A stretch of DNA of 13,878 bases from CAVPKN01 sp964588495 (GTDB lineage: Bacteria; Chlamydiota; Chlamydiia; Chlamydiales; JAAKFR01): positions 1 through 13,878 of the forward strand of contig CAZPPS010000047.1 in the NCBI GenBank assembly GCA_964588495.1. The letters run 5' to 3'. This document shows positions 13,713-13,878 of this stretch, piece by piece. The translations under genes and the position numbers were made by a program. The notes beneath the pieces are model-generated. The model was not told where the DNA came from. It was given only the letters and a program-made list of their open reading frames with translations, and did no database searches. The stretch's first letter is position 1, and every line of letters starts with the position of its first letter.

Positions 13713-13871
13713 CTACCAGATTGTATCTGTTGATCTTAATACAGCTAACATAAATTTTTGGCTATTTTGCTCAATGTCTATAGGCTCTAACTTATATTTT
13801 AAGACGAGACCACCATAATGGAAATGACCTTGCCCCCGATTTAGGGCCAGAGAGAAATAGAGATTACGCGA
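13713..13871 (-). pseudogene. Possible end of an unidentified gene
   Basis: On the minus strand 52 codons are open between two stops and read like protein: LALNRGQGHFHYGGLVLKYK, then EPIDIEQNSQKFMLAVL and STDTIW before TAG. No start codon or ribosome site fits, and the preceding TAG at 13872-13874 closes the frame. I do not recognise it. It could be a decayed 3' fragment, or the frame may have shifted just outside the window. Chance is possible at this length. Confidence 0.3.
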
Positions 13872-13878
13872 CTAATTT

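Overview
The window reads as chromosome of an environmental (amoeba-associated type) chlamydia. The strongest evidence is a four-gene type III secretion translocon operon with a SycD/LcrH-class TPR chaperone followed by CopB-like and CopD-like translocators, plus a minus-strand protein with the bilobed hydrophobic domain typical of chlamydial inclusion membrane (Inc) proteins. Genus cannot be fixed from sequence alone. The contig has a 100-N scaffold gap at 11493-11592.

Layout. 1-89: long inverted repeat. 282-1808: aldo/keto reductase fused to a GNAT acetyltransferase, with a signal-peptide-like N terminus. 1863-3278: amidase-signature hydrolase, whose last codons run into a ~163 bp palindromic MITE-like element (3259-3421). 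3630-4673: APH/choline-kinase-fold kinase carrying a predicted signal peptide. 4803-5843: class II Fic AMPylase with a C-terminal winged helix, preceded by an array of GGGTAA half-sites. 5833-6087 (minus): DUF1653 protein, convergent with fic. 6084-6302 (minus): remnant of a dinD gene. 6341-6422 (minus): tRNA-Leu(UAG).

6533-11219 is the translocon operon: a 404-aa secreted-protein candidate in the position that LcrV or SseB occupies in other systems, then the chaperone, CopB-like (two hydrophobic regions) and CopD-like (one). Genes overlap or are spaced by only a few bases, so they are probably cotranscribed. The proposed logic is that the chaperone keeps the two hydrophobic translocators soluble until they are exported to form the pore, while the first protein may be the hydrophilic needle-tip or filament component. 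All three export candidates seem to share a short N-terminal motif.

11232-11658 holds two tandem copies of a 143 bp inverted-repeat element, the second split by the N gap. Next come a small hydrophobic protein (11663-11965, minus), another long imperfect inverted repeat (12005-12167), and a 471-aa Inc-like protein with three divergent internal repeats (12227-13642, minus). At least four different palindromic element families lie in under 14 kb. Together with gene remnants beside a tRNA, they mark the flanks of the operon as plastic accessory DNA.
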